Source: Chitinophagaceae bacterium (GTDB lineage: Bacteria > Bacteroidota > Bacteroidia > Chitinophagales > Chitinophagaceae). Taken from it: a DNA stretch of 20,733 bases. The position numbers and the translations under genes are program-made. The stretch covers positions 32,326-53,058 of the forward strand of contig JACFNM010000001.1 of the NCBI GenBank assembly GCA_019454915.1. Reading direction: 5' to 3'. Below the pieces are notes generated by a model, which was given only the letters and a program-made list of their open reading frames with translations, was not told the DNA's origin and searched no databases. Below are positions 7,301 through 15,620 of the stretch, piece by piece (position 1 is the stretch's first letter; every line of letters begins with the position of its first letter).

Positions 7301-10300
7301 ATGCGAAAGAAAACGATTACTTACGTGAAATGTTTTTCCGCTATGGCGGTCGCGACATTATTCAGTCTATTCACATTTGCCCAGCAGCACATTGTAACGG
7401 GAGTTGTAACGGACGCAGGTTCATCTGAAGCTTTGCCAGGAGTGACCGTATCACTCAAAGGTACGAATACTACTGTTCAGACAGATGCAAACGGGAAGTA
7501 CACTATTAATGCAGGATCGGGTAAGATGCTGGTATTTTCATTTGTAGGCTATGTAACCAAAGAGATAGATATTTCGGGGCGAAGTACTATTAATACCAGT
7601 CTGGCAATCGGCTCTCAGGGACTCGAGGAAGTGGTTGTGGTTGGTTATGGAAGTCAGGTTAAGAGAAACGTGACCGGAGCCGTTCAGAATATAGATGCCA
7701 AAGAAATAAAGGATATCCCTGTGGCACAAATGACCCAGAAATTGCAGGGTAAACTGGCGGGTGTACAAATCAATCAAACTACAGGTAAACCGGGACAGGG
7801 TATGTCGGTCAGGATACGGGGGCAATTATCAGTATCGGCAGGTAGCGATCCGCTATACGTAATCGACGGTTTCCCGATCACCGGAAATATTTCAAATTTA
7901 AATCCCGATGAAATCGAAGATATTTCAGTGCTTAAAGACGCAGCCTCTACTTCATTGTACGGATCGAGGGCAGCTAATGGTGTTGTACTGATTACTACGA
8001 AAAGAGGCGCCAAAGGTAGGACATCTATAGGGCTGGATGTGTATGGTGGTATTCAGGAAGTACCACAAAAAGGCAGAATTAAAATGATGGACGCGGTTGA
8101 GTTTGCTCAGTTTAAGAAAGAGTATTACGAAGATGCCGGCTTACCCGTTCCCGTGGAATTTCAAAATCCATCTCAGTATCAGGGGAAGAATAATGACTGG
8201 TATGATGCATTGTTGAGAAAAGCTCCAATACAGAGTTATAGCCTTTCTATTAATTCCAATACAGATAAATTAAGTACTTCGGTTGTGGCAGGGATATTTA
8301 ATCAGCAAGGCGTGGTTCTGAATAATGAATATAAAAGATATTCTTTCAGAATAAACACAGAGTATTCAGTAACTGATAATTTGAAGATTGGGTTTAATTT
8401 GGCACCTTCATATGTGTTTGATAATACGCCCAGAACTGATGGAGACAGGGGTACAGGAATTTTATTTAATGCATTACATACCTGGCCGGTGATGCCTATC
8501 AGGGATGCCAATGGAGAACTGACACTTTATAACAATTTTCCTGGGAGTACAGGAAATATCTTTAATTATCCTAACTGGGTAAGGGCAGCAGATGAGTTGG
8601 TTAATGAAACGAAATATAATTATATGGTTGGTAATGCCTATGTGCAATATAAACCCATCCGGGGCCTAACTTTGAAATCAACATTTAATGTTGAAAATTA
8701 TGCAGCAAAGTTTTTCTTCTTTAATCCCTCTACTGCTACCAATTTCATGAACGTACCGGTGCCAACCACTGCGGTTTCGATTAGACAAAATTTTGAAGGA
8801 AGATCTCTTCTTAATGAAAATCTGGCGACCTATAACATGAATTTTGGAGAACATAATCTCGAAGTTCTGGCTGGGTTTACTAATCAGAGATTTTACGGTG
8901 AGTCAACCAGGATTCAGGCCGATACCTATACAGATGACAGACTGCCGACCATTCAAGGAGCATTGAACATAAATAGAGGGGGGACGAATAATCAGTATAA
9001 TGAGTGGTCTCTGGTTTCCTATCTTTCGCGTTTAACGTACAATTTTAAAGGCAGATATCTTCTTACCGCAGCCATTCGAAGTGATGGTTCATCAAGATTT
9101 GGTACGGCCAATAAATGGGGTACATTCCCGTCTGCTTCATTAGGTTGGATCATATCTGATGAAAACTTTTTCCAGAATGTGAAGTCAATAAATTTTGCAA
9201 AATTGCGTGCGAGCTATGGTGTAATCGGGAATAATAACATTGGTAACTACACACAGTATGCTTTGGTGAACAATACAGTCAATGCGGTGTTTGGATCAAC
9301 GGTTGCTACAGGAGCCGCTGTTGTATCATTGGCTAACCCAAGGCTTACGTGGGAAACGACAAGGCAGGTTGATGTTGGATTGGATTTGGCCTTTTTAAAT
9401 AATCGTATTCAATTTACTTATGATTATTATTTGAAGAATACCACCAATTTGTTATATAGCGTACAGATTGCGCAGGAATCCGGGTTTACTAATTTTAATG
9501 ATAATATTGGGCAGATAAGATTCTGGGGACATGAGTTTGCCGTAAATACAGTAAATATTGATGCTAATAAATTCCGCTGGACCACTAACGCTAATATTTC
9601 TTTCAACAGAAACAAAGTAATTGCTCTTGCTGAAGGATTGGACAGGGTCTATGGTACATTCCATATTACACAGGTTGGACAGCCTTTTGGACAATTTTAT
9701 GGGCTGATTGCAGAAGGTGTATATATGAACCAACAGGATCTGGACAACTCTCCTCAGGTTCCCGGAAGATCTACTGTGGGTAGTATCAAGTTGCGTGATA
9801 TAAATAAAGATGGAAAAATTACTTATGGCGGAAATAATGATGACCGCACAATAATAGGAAACCCGTTTCCTAAATTCATTTACGGTATAACCAACACTCT
9901 TCAGTATGGAAAGTTTGATTTGAGCATCGTGGGTTCAGGATCGTATGGTAATAAGTTATTAATGCGGCACTTGTATAGTACTGCCAATCTGGATGGAGTG
10001 TTCAATCTTGTTGAAGAAGTGAAATATCGTTTCAGATCTCCCGAAAACCCAGGGAAAGGATTTTTTGGAACTACTGTAGGTGGGGGTAACGTTACAGGAG
10101 TAGAAAGAGACTGGATGAATAGCCGATTTATTGCTGACGCTTCCTTCTTTGCCATAAAGAATGTCACGCTCGGTTATAATTTAGGATTAAAGAGTAAAGC
10201 TATTAAGTCTGCGAGAGTTTACGCTTCGATTCAACAGCTATATGTATTTACAAATTATTGGGGAGGTCCCAACCCTGAAACGAGTGCCCAGGGAGATGGC

Positions 10301-10393
10301 AATGGCGATGGAGGTAATCTTAGTCAGGGTATAGATCTTTCTAATTATCCGGTTCCCCGTACCTACACGTTAGGTATTAATTTGAACTTTTAA
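7301..10393 (+). CDS. SusC/RagA-type TonB-dependent outer-membrane glycan transporter
   Basis: This is the outer-membrane import barrel that works with the SusD-type lipoprotein encoded 39 bp downstream. I start at the ATG at 7301 (1030 residues), because a signal peptide (MRKKTITYVK... FAQQ, cleavage near residue 27) begins there. The frame is open to a GTG at 7238, but the extra 21 residues would precede the signal. Domains: a carboxypeptidase-regulatory-like beta-sandwich (31-102, VTGVVTDA... GVTVSLKGTNTT), the TonB-box-like EEVVVVGYG (109-117), and a plug domain (about 120-235) with the SusC hallmarks LYVIDGFP and LKDAASTSLYGSRAANGVV. A 22-stranded barrel follows, ending in the aromatic C-terminus YTLGINLNF. 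There is no STN domain, so it is not expected to signal directly to an anti-sigma factor. It diverges from the GH106 gene, which suggests a rhamnose-containing substrate (inference). Confidence 0.96.
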   Translation: MRKKTITYVKCFSAMAVATLFSLFTFAQQHIVTGVVTDAGSSEALPGVTVSLKGTNTTVQTDANGKYTINAGSGKMLVFSFVGYVTKEIDISGRSTINTSLAIGSQGLEEVVVVGYGSQVKRNVTGAVQNIDAKEIKDIPVAQMTQKLQGKLAGVQINQTTGKPGQGMSVRIRGQLSVSAGSDPLYVIDGFPITGNISNLNPDEIEDISVLKDAASTSLYGSRAANGVVLITTKRGAKGRTSIGLDVYGGIQEVPQKGRIKMMDAVEFAQFKKEYYEDAGLPVPVEFQNPSQYQGKNNDWYDALLRKAPIQSYSLSINSNTDKLSTSVVAGIFNQQGVVLNNEYKRYSFRINTEYSVTDNLKIGFNLAPSYVFDNTPRTDGDRGTGILFNALHTWPVMPIRDANGELTLYNNFPGSTGNIFNYPNWVRAADELVNETKYNYMVGNAYVQYKPIRGLTLKSTFNVENYAAKFFFFNPSTATNFMNVPVPTTAVSIRQNFEGRSLLNENLATYNMNFGEHNLEVLAGFTNQRFYGESTRIQADTYTDDRLPTIQGALNINRGGTNNQYNEWSLVSYLSRLTYNFKGRYLLTAAIRSDGSSRFGTANKWGTFPSASLGWIISDENFFQNVKSINFAKLRASYGVIGNNNIGNYTQYALVNNTVNAVFGSTVATGAAVVSLANPRLTWETTRQVDVGLDLAFLNNRIQFTYDYYLKNTTNLLYSVQIAQESGFTNFNDNIGQIRFWGHEFAVNTVNIDANKFRWTTNANISFNRNKVIALAEGLDRVYGTFHITQVGQPFGQFYGLIAEGVYMNQQDLDNSPQVPGRSTVGSIKLRDINKDGKITYGGNNDDRTIIGNPFPKFIYGITNTLQYGKFDLSIVGSGSYGNKLLMRHLYSTANLDGVFNLVEEVKYRFRSPENPGKGFFGTTVGGGNVTGVERDWMNSRFIADASFFAIKNVTLGYNLGLKSKAIKSARVYASIQQLYVFTNYWGGPNPETSAQGDGNGDGGNLSQGIDLSNYPVPRTYTLGINLNF

Positions 10394-10432
10394 TTAGAAT
10401 AGTTAATTACACTTAATCTTAAACTTAAAGCA

Positions 10433-11956
10433 ATGAAATTACAGATAATTATATTGGTATCTACCGGGCTGCTGTTGGGCGGATGTACGAAATTCCTGGA
10501 TTTGAAGCCCGAGACAGCGTTGACGTCAGAGACTTTTTTTAAAAATGAATCAGATTTTAAACAGGCAGTGAATGCTGCTTATGTGCCGCTGAGGCCTATA
10601 TTTAACGACAGAGCCTGGGTTTTAGGGGAAATGCATTCAGATAACACCTATTACCCCCGGAATATTTTATTCGGTGCTGTTGATGCAACGGAAAATGTTG
10701 CAGATTTTGCCATGCCTAATTCTGCGAGTTCTGTTGCAGGAATAACACTTACTACGAATGGGCATGTTTTGAATCAGTATCGGCTGGATTATCAGATAAT
10801 CGCCAGGACTAACCAAATTTTAAGTACGATAGATGATGTAGACTTTGACGCTTCTTCAAAAAGCAATTTAAAAGGACAGGCGCTTTTTTTACGGGCTTTT
10901 GCCTATTTCGAATTGGTCCGGTATTTTGGAACGGCGCCCTTACATTTGTCAGTAGTGGACAATCGTTTGGAAGCTACAGCGGAACTGGCTACTAAGGATC
11001 AGCTTTACACACAGATAGAGAAGGATGCTAAGGATGCTGCCGGTTTGCTGAAACCTAAATCCACACAGGAGGCTGGAAGAGTAACATCTGGCAGTGCTAA
11101 AATGTTGTTAGGTGATTTGTATTTATGGCAGAAAAGATGGCCTGAGGCTGAAACAGTACTAAGAGAAATTGTAACCAGTGGAGAGTATAGCCTGGTTCCA
11201 TCATATGATAAGGTGTTTTCTAATACCTCAGATAATAAAAATAATAGTGAATCTGTCTTCGAAGTACAATATATGGAAGGCGCATCAGGGTATAATGGTA
11301 GTATAATTTATAATTTCCTGCCTCGCCCCATGACCAAAACCGAATTGCAACCCATTACACAGACTTCAAACCCGCAGGACCTTTCCGGGGAAGGAAATAA
11401 TATCCCGACGCCGGATATAATTGCAGCTTATGAATCAGGCGATGAGCGTAAAGATGTATCAATTGCTTATGTTACGCTTAGCCAGAGTTTAAGGGATAAT
11501 AAAGTATATCCTTATATTAAGAAGTTTGCGAAGCCCCATGCCGTTCATGGTAATACTGGAAATAATTGGCCCGTTTACAGATATGCTGAGGTATTGTTGG
11601 CACTGGCAGAGGCAATTAATGAACAAGGAAGGCCGGGAGATGCTGATGATTATTTGAATATGGTGCGTAATCGTGCCGGACTTTCTAATACGTCGGCAGC
11701 TTCTCAATCGGACATGAGAGAAGCTATCTTTAAGGAAAGAAGAGTGGAGCTGGCATTTGAAAATAAGCGTTGGTTTGATATCGTTAGAACTGGAAGAATA
11801 CAGGAGATTATCTTACCTCATGGAGCTAAGATAATTGCTAATCCCAAGGATTATTATTTCCCTGATGGCGCCGTTCCCCCCAATAACGCATTCACGGTAT
11901 TGGATCCTTATTATGGACTTCCCGCTGATGAAGCAGCATTAACGCCCTATTTTTAG
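10433..11956 (+). CDS. SusD/RagB-type nutrient-binding outer-membrane lipoprotein
   Basis: This 507-residue surface lipoprotein caps the SusC-type barrel and captures the glycan. The signal peptide ends in lipobox LLGGC with Cys18 lipidated, followed by the typical SusD opening TKFLDLKPETALTSETFF. The TPR-like helical region contains ALFLRAFAYFELVRYFGT (near residue 150). The C-terminal RagB/SusD domain shows the family signature AEVLLALAEAINEQG and MREAIFKERRVELAFENKRW followed by FDIVRTGR. Length and order are normal for the family. It begins 39 bp after the SusC gene, and a strong terminator follows, so the SusCD pair is a two-gene transcription unit or the end of one. Ligand identity cannot be read from sequence because SusD proteins share fold rather than binding-site residues. 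Confidence 0.96.
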   Translation: MKLQIIILVSTGLLLGGCTKFLDLKPETALTSETFFKNESDFKQAVNAAYVPLRPIFNDRAWVLGEMHSDNTYYPRNILFGAVDATENVADFAMPNSASSVAGITLTTNGHVLNQYRLDYQIIARTNQILSTIDDVDFDASSKSNLKGQALFLRAFAYFELVRYFGTAPLHLSVVDNRLEATAELATKDQLYTQIEKDAKDAAGLLKPKSTQEAGRVTSGSAKMLLGDLYLWQKRWPEAETVLREIVTSGEYSLVPSYDKVFSNTSDNKNNSESVFEVQYMEGASGYNGSIIYNFLPRPMTKTELQPITQTSNPQDLSGEGNNIPTPDIIAAYESGDERKDVSIAYVTLSQSLRDNKVYPYIKKFAKPHAVHGNTGNNWPVYRYAEVLLALAEAINEQGRPGDADDYLNMVRNRAGLSNTSAASQSDMREAIFKERRVELAFENKRWFDIVRTGRIQEIILPHGAKIIANPKDYYFPDGAVPPNNAFTVLDPYYGLPADEAALTPYF

Positions 11957-12020
11957 AAAATAAATTGCGTTGTTGTATAACAAGGAATTTGCCTTGAGAT
12001 CAACATACTGATAATGAATG

Positions 12021-12057
12021 GCCCGGCAATGAATCTGTCAGATTTGCCGGGCTTTTT
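12021..12057 (+). terminator. Strong intrinsic terminator after the SusCD pair
   Basis: GCCCGGCA (from 12021) pairs with TGCCGGGC (to 12052), followed by TTTTT. Inside the loop a second stem, AATCT-GTC-AGATT, stacks on the first, separated only by a three-base bulge. It lies between the SusD gene stop (11956) and the ABC ATPase start (12097), and should insulate the two transcription units. Confidence 0.9.
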
Positions 12058-12096
12058 AACTTATATTGTGAGAAATTAGCTATCACCGACAGAATC

Positions 12097-13599
12097 ATGG
12101 ACTTTCTTTTGCAGGCAGAAAATATCTCAAAATCCTTTCCGGGAGTCCGCGCGCTGAATAATGTGCAGTTGCAGGTAAAGAAAGGAACCGTTCATGCCCT
12201 TATGGGAGAAAACGGCGCGGGTAAGTCAACCCTGATGAAAATCCTCGTAGGCATGTACCGGCCGGACGAGGGCAGTATTTATTTTAAAGGACAATCCGTT
12301 CATTTTAAGTCCGTTCACGACGCTATTCAGTCGGGTATTACCATGATCCACCAGGAATTATTGCCCTTTCCCGACTTAAGCGTGGCAGAAAATATTTTCA
12401 TGGGTAATGAACCCCGCGGGATATTCCCCGGATGGATAAATCTGAGTAAACGAAACCGCGACGCGAAGGAATTGCTTGAACGGTTGGGATTAAAGATAGC
12501 GGTGAATCAGCGTATGGGTGGTTTGAGTATTGCTGAAACGCAAATGGTTGAAATAGCCAGGGCGCTTTCTAACAAGGCCGAACTCATTATCATGGACGAA
12601 CCTACTTCTGCGCTTTCAGACAAAGAGACGTCTATTCTGTTTGATATTATCCGTGAACTCAAAAGAGAGGGTATTTCAATTATTTATATTTCGCACAAGA
12701 TGGACGAGATACTGCATATTGCAGATACCATTACGGTTATGCGCGATGGGGAATGGATCGGCACCTACCCGGCAACAGAGGTAAGTCAGGATAAACTTAT
12801 TTCGTTTATAGTAGGAAGGGAATTAAATACGATTTTTGAAAGACGGAATCATAAATTGGGTGACGAACTATTTTCGGTAAGCAACTTAGACGGCGCGAAA
12901 TTTAAAGGTATTAGCTTCTCCGTACGAAGCGGTGAAGTATTGGGTATCGCCGGATTAATGGGCGCAGGAAGAACAGAAGTGGTGAACGCTATTTTTGGAT
13001 TGGAGCAAATTACAGCGGGTACGATAAAAGTGAAGGGAAGGCCGGTGAAGATTTCCGCCCCCAATGATGCTATAGGATGTGGAATAGGACTTATTACGGA
13101 AGACAGGAAGCGAACAGGGCTTGTTCTTTCCGCAACCGTAAAAGACAATATGAGCCTGGCATCTCTAAAAAAAATATCCCGGGGACCTTTTATTAAAAAA
13201 AGAAAGGAAGTTGAAGTCGCCAGGCGGGAAGTCAGACGGTTTGCGATAAAAACACCATCCGTCAATCAGGTGATTAATTATCTGAGTGGCGGAAATCAGC
13301 AGAAAGTGGTGATGGCCAAAGTGCTTTTGAATGATCCGGACATCATTATGTTAGACGAACCGACACGCGGCATTGACATCGGCGCCAAAGCGGAAATCTA
13401 TAAATTAATCAATGAGTTGGCGGCAATGGGTAAAGCCATTATCGTCATTTCTTCCGAACTTCCGGAAGTGCTGGGCTTGAGTGACAGAATCCTGGTGATG
13501 CGTGAAGGAAGGATACAGGCGGAGTTGACGGCAAACGAAGCTACCCAGGAAAAGATCATGCAGTATGCCATGAATACAACAGGATATAATTATCAATAA
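12097..13599 (+). CDS. Sugar ABC transporter ATP-binding protein, RbsA/MglA-like double NBD
   Basis: This 500-residue cytoplasmic ATPase energises a ribose-type importer. It has two fused nucleotide-binding domains, as in RbsA, MglA and XylG. The first has Walker A GENGAGKST (37-45), a degenerate signature LSIAETQMVEIARAL (143-157) and Walker B IIMDEPTSALS. The second has the altered Walker A GLMGAGRTE (286-294) normal for this family, signature LSGGNQQK (396-403) and Walker B IIMLDEPTRGID. Thus one ATP site is canonical and one atypical, as expected. The permease gene follows after 21 bp, then the binding protein and a Gfo/Idh/MocA protein on the same strand, which suggests one operon. Substrate could be a pentose, a hexose, or a polyol such as inositol; the ATPase does not tell which. 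Confidence 0.95.
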   Translation: MDFLLQAENISKSFPGVRALNNVQLQVKKGTVHALMGENGAGKSTLMKILVGMYRPDEGSIYFKGQSVHFKSVHDAIQSGITMIHQELLPFPDLSVAENIFMGNEPRGIFPGWINLSKRNRDAKELLERLGLKIAVNQRMGGLSIAETQMVEIARALSNKAELIIMDEPTSALSDKETSILFDIIRELKREGISIIYISHKMDEILHIADTITVMRDGEWIGTYPATEVSQDKLISFIVGRELNTIFERRNHKLGDELFSVSNLDGAKFKGISFSVRSGEVLGIAGLMGAGRTEVVNAIFGLEQITAGTIKVKGRPVKISAPNDAIGCGIGLITEDRKRTGLVLSATVKDNMSLASLKKISRGPFIKKRKEVEVARREVRRFAIKTPSVNQVINYLSGGNQQKVVMAKVLLNDPDIIMLDEPTRGIDIGAKAEIYKLINELAAMGKAIIVISSELPEVLGLSDRILVMREGRIQAELTANEATQEKIMQYAMNTTGYNYQ

Positions 13600-13620
13600 A
13601 TGGATTTTTAATTTTCTATA

Positions 13621-14565
13621 ATGAGTTCTCTAAAAGCAAATGCCCTGTCAGCCTTTCTTATTAAGTATGGTATATTGATCGCGTTTTTGGTTATCTGTAT
13701 TTTATTGTCCATTGCGACACCTTTTTTCTTTACTTCCCAAAATATCCTCATCGTACTAAGGCAGGTTTCCATTAATGGAATACTGGCTATCGGCGTAACC
13801 TTTGTAATCATTACCGGCGGGATTGATCTTTCGTTGGGCTCCGTGTTGGCCCTAACCGGAGTAGTGGCAGCGGGCTTCGCTCATCCGGACACTTATCCGT
13901 TAATTGTGCCTATAGGACTGGCATTGATGACGGGACTGATCATTGGCGCTGCAAATGGTTTTATAATTACTTTGGGAAAAGTGGCGCCTTTTATCGTTAC
14001 GCTGGGCATGATGACTATAGCGAGAGGACTGGCTCTGGTTTGGAGTGGCGGAAGACCGGTAACAAATTTGTCTCCGGCATTTAATTATATCGGCGGGGGA
14101 GACTTTCTCTTCATTCCTGTACCCATACTTTTATTTCTATTAGTGATCATTCTATCGGGCGTGACGCTGAAGTACACCCGTATCGGCCGGTATATATATG
14201 CGGTGGGTGGTAATGAAGAGGCGGCAAGGGCTTCAGGTATCCGGGTCAACAGGGTGAAATTGTTTGCTTATATCCTTTGCGGATTATTGGCTGGTCTGGC
14301 CGGTGTTGTATTGGCTGCGAGAATCAATACCGGCCAACCGAATGCCGGTATAGCCTATGAACTGGACGCCATTGCTGCGGTGGTTATTGGCGGAACAAGC
14401 CTGATGGGGGGAAGGGGAAGTATTATGGGAACGGTGATAGGCGTATTGATTATTGGCGTTATCAATAACGGGCTTGATTTACTGAATGTAAGTTCCTATT
14501 ATCAGCAAATTGTGAAAGGCGTGATTATTATCGGCGCCGTGTTGCTGGATAGAAGAGGAGGCTGA
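13621..14565 (+). CDS. Sugar ABC transporter permease, RbsC-like
   Basis: This 314-residue inner-membrane permease has about eight to ten hydrophobic segments. Family-specific stretches include GVTFVIITGGIDLSLGSVLAL (near 57-77), RIGRYIYAVGGNEEAARASGI (the cytoplasmic loop that contacts the ATPase) and YELDAIAAVVIGGTSLMGG. NNGLDLLNVSSYYQQIVKG comes near the end. These align closely with E. coli RbsC over the full length, including start and end. It lies 21 bp after the ATPase gene and 90 bp before the binding-protein gene. The high similarity to RbsC fits ribose but also other members of the carbohydrate uptake transporter-2 (CUT2) group, so specificity is left open. No truncation or frameshift is seen. 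Confidence 0.95.
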   Translation: MSSLKANALSAFLIKYGILIAFLVICILLSIATPFFFTSQNILIVLRQVSINGILAIGVTFVIITGGIDLSLGSVLALTGVVAAGFAHPDTYPLIVPIGLALMTGLIIGAANGFIITLGKVAPFIVTLGMMTIARGLALVWSGGRPVTNLSPAFNYIGGGDFLFIPVPILLFLLVIILSGVTLKYTRIGRYIYAVGGNEEAARASGIRVNRVKLFAYILCGLLAGLAGVVLAARINTGQPNAGIAYELDAIAAVVIGGTSLMGGRGSIMGTVIGVLIIGVINNGLDLLNVSSYYQQIVKGVIIIGAVLLDRRGG

Positions 14566-14655
14566 TAATAATAAACTAACAGCTCGGATTAACGGCGGCC
14601 AAACTAACCATGAAAATAATTATCTTACACCCTTCAAAAACCAGGAAAGACTCGT

Positions 14656-15588
14656 ATGAAAGTGAATACTGTTTATCTTTTATTGTTTGCCGGATTATTA
14701 TTTTTTAGTTGCAACCAGGGAGCGAAAAAAGGAGAGGATGGTCAGATTGTCATCGGCGCCTCTATGCTGAGCCTGCAATCGGAATTTGTTGTAAACGTGA
14801 AGGATGCGATGGAAGCGTATGCCAGGGAGAAAGGTATCCGGCTGATAGTAAGTGATGCACAACGTACAGCCGATAAGCAGGTGCAGCAAATCGAGGCACT
14901 TATCTCTCAAAAAGTAGATGCTATTATTTTAAATCCATGCGAGGTGGAAGCCAGTTCTCCGGCGGTGGAAAAGGCAAAAGCAGCCGGTATTCCTCTAATA
15001 AATGTAAATTCTGAAACGACCGCCGTTCCGGATGGCTTCGTGGGATCGCACGATGAGGAATCGGGAGAAATAGCGATGGAAGAAATAGCGAGGCGTTTGG
15101 GCGGTAAAGGAAATATTGTCATCATGGATGGATATATGGGGCAGGCAGCGCAGATAAAGCGGGCCATCGGCGCTAAGAAAATCCTGGAAAAATATCCGGG
15201 TATAAAAGTATTGGCGGAGCAGACAGCAGAGTGGGATCGGGCAAAGGCAATGAGTTTAATGGAAAACTGGATCCAGTCTTATGGTAACCAGTTGAATGCC
15301 GTTTTTGCACATAATGATGAAATGGGTATGGGAGCTTTGCAGGCGCTGGAACAGGCAGGACTTAAAGATAAAGTGGTCGTGGTGAGTATTGATGCAATAG
15401 CTGACGCCCTGCAGGCGGTGAAGGCAGGACGTTTGGATGCGACCGTGTATCAGGATGCCAAAGGAGAGGGCGAAGGCGCGGTGGAAATGGCTATTAAAAT
15501 GGCAAAGCATGAGCCGATAGAAAAAACGTCGGTGTTTATCCCTTTTCAGTTGGTTACAAGAGATAATGTTGATGCATTCCTGAAATAA
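14656..15588 (+). CDS. Sugar ABC transporter substrate-binding lipoprotein, RbsB-like (periplasmic-binding protein type 1)
   Basis: This 310-residue periplasmic receptor for the importer has a signal peptide ending in lipobox FFSC with Cys19, so it is a lipoprotein rather than a free periplasmic protein. The mature part is a type 1 periplasmic binding fold of two Rossmann-like lobes. IVIGASMLSLQSEFVVNV opens it, QQIEALISQKVDAIILNPCE and AAGIPLINVNSE mark lobe 1, and HNDEMGMGALQALEQAG and VVSIDAIADALQAVKAG mark lobe 2. LDATVYQDA is characteristic of CUT2 receptors. The usual N-terminal aromatic-rich sugar motif is replaced by MLSLQSEFV, leaving specificity open. The 90-bp gap to the permease gene has no clear terminator. 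A Gfo/Idh/MocA gene follows after 32 bp, which could indicate an inositol-like or oxidised-sugar substrate (weak inference). Confidence 0.93.
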   Translation: MKVNTVYLLLFAGLLFFSCNQGAKKGEDGQIVIGASMLSLQSEFVVNVKDAMEAYAREKGIRLIVSDAQRTADKQVQQIEALISQKVDAIILNPCEVEASSPAVEKAKAAGIPLINVNSETTAVPDGFVGSHDEESGEIAMEEIARRLGGKGNIVIMDGYMGQAAQIKRAIGAKKILEKYPGIKVLAEQTAEWDRAKAMSLMENWIQSYGNQLNAVFAHNDEMGMGALQALEQAGLKDKVVVVSIDAIADALQAVKAGRLDATVYQDAKGEGEGAVEMAIKMAKHEPIEKTSVFIPFQLVTRDNVDAFLK

Positions 15589-15620
15589 AATTTTCATTTT
15601 TTTAATCTTAGTTTCTTATT

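Noticed and set aside
12043..12069. TTTG plus TATATTGT as a promoter for the ABC transporter unit
   Set aside because: The TTTG is inside the terminator stem, the spacer is only 15 bases, and the -7 box is imperfect; too weak to call.
12849..13265. 138-codon minus-strand open frame inside the ABC ATPase gene
   Set aside because: It lies wholly antisense to a gene with strong domain evidence, shows no recognisable motif, and is typical of shadow frames over a conserved gene.
14610..14655. Earlier ATG at 14610 upstream of the binding-protein gene
   Set aside because: It is in another frame from the binding protein and would encode only a short peptide running into the gene; the lipoprotein signal clearly starts at 14656.
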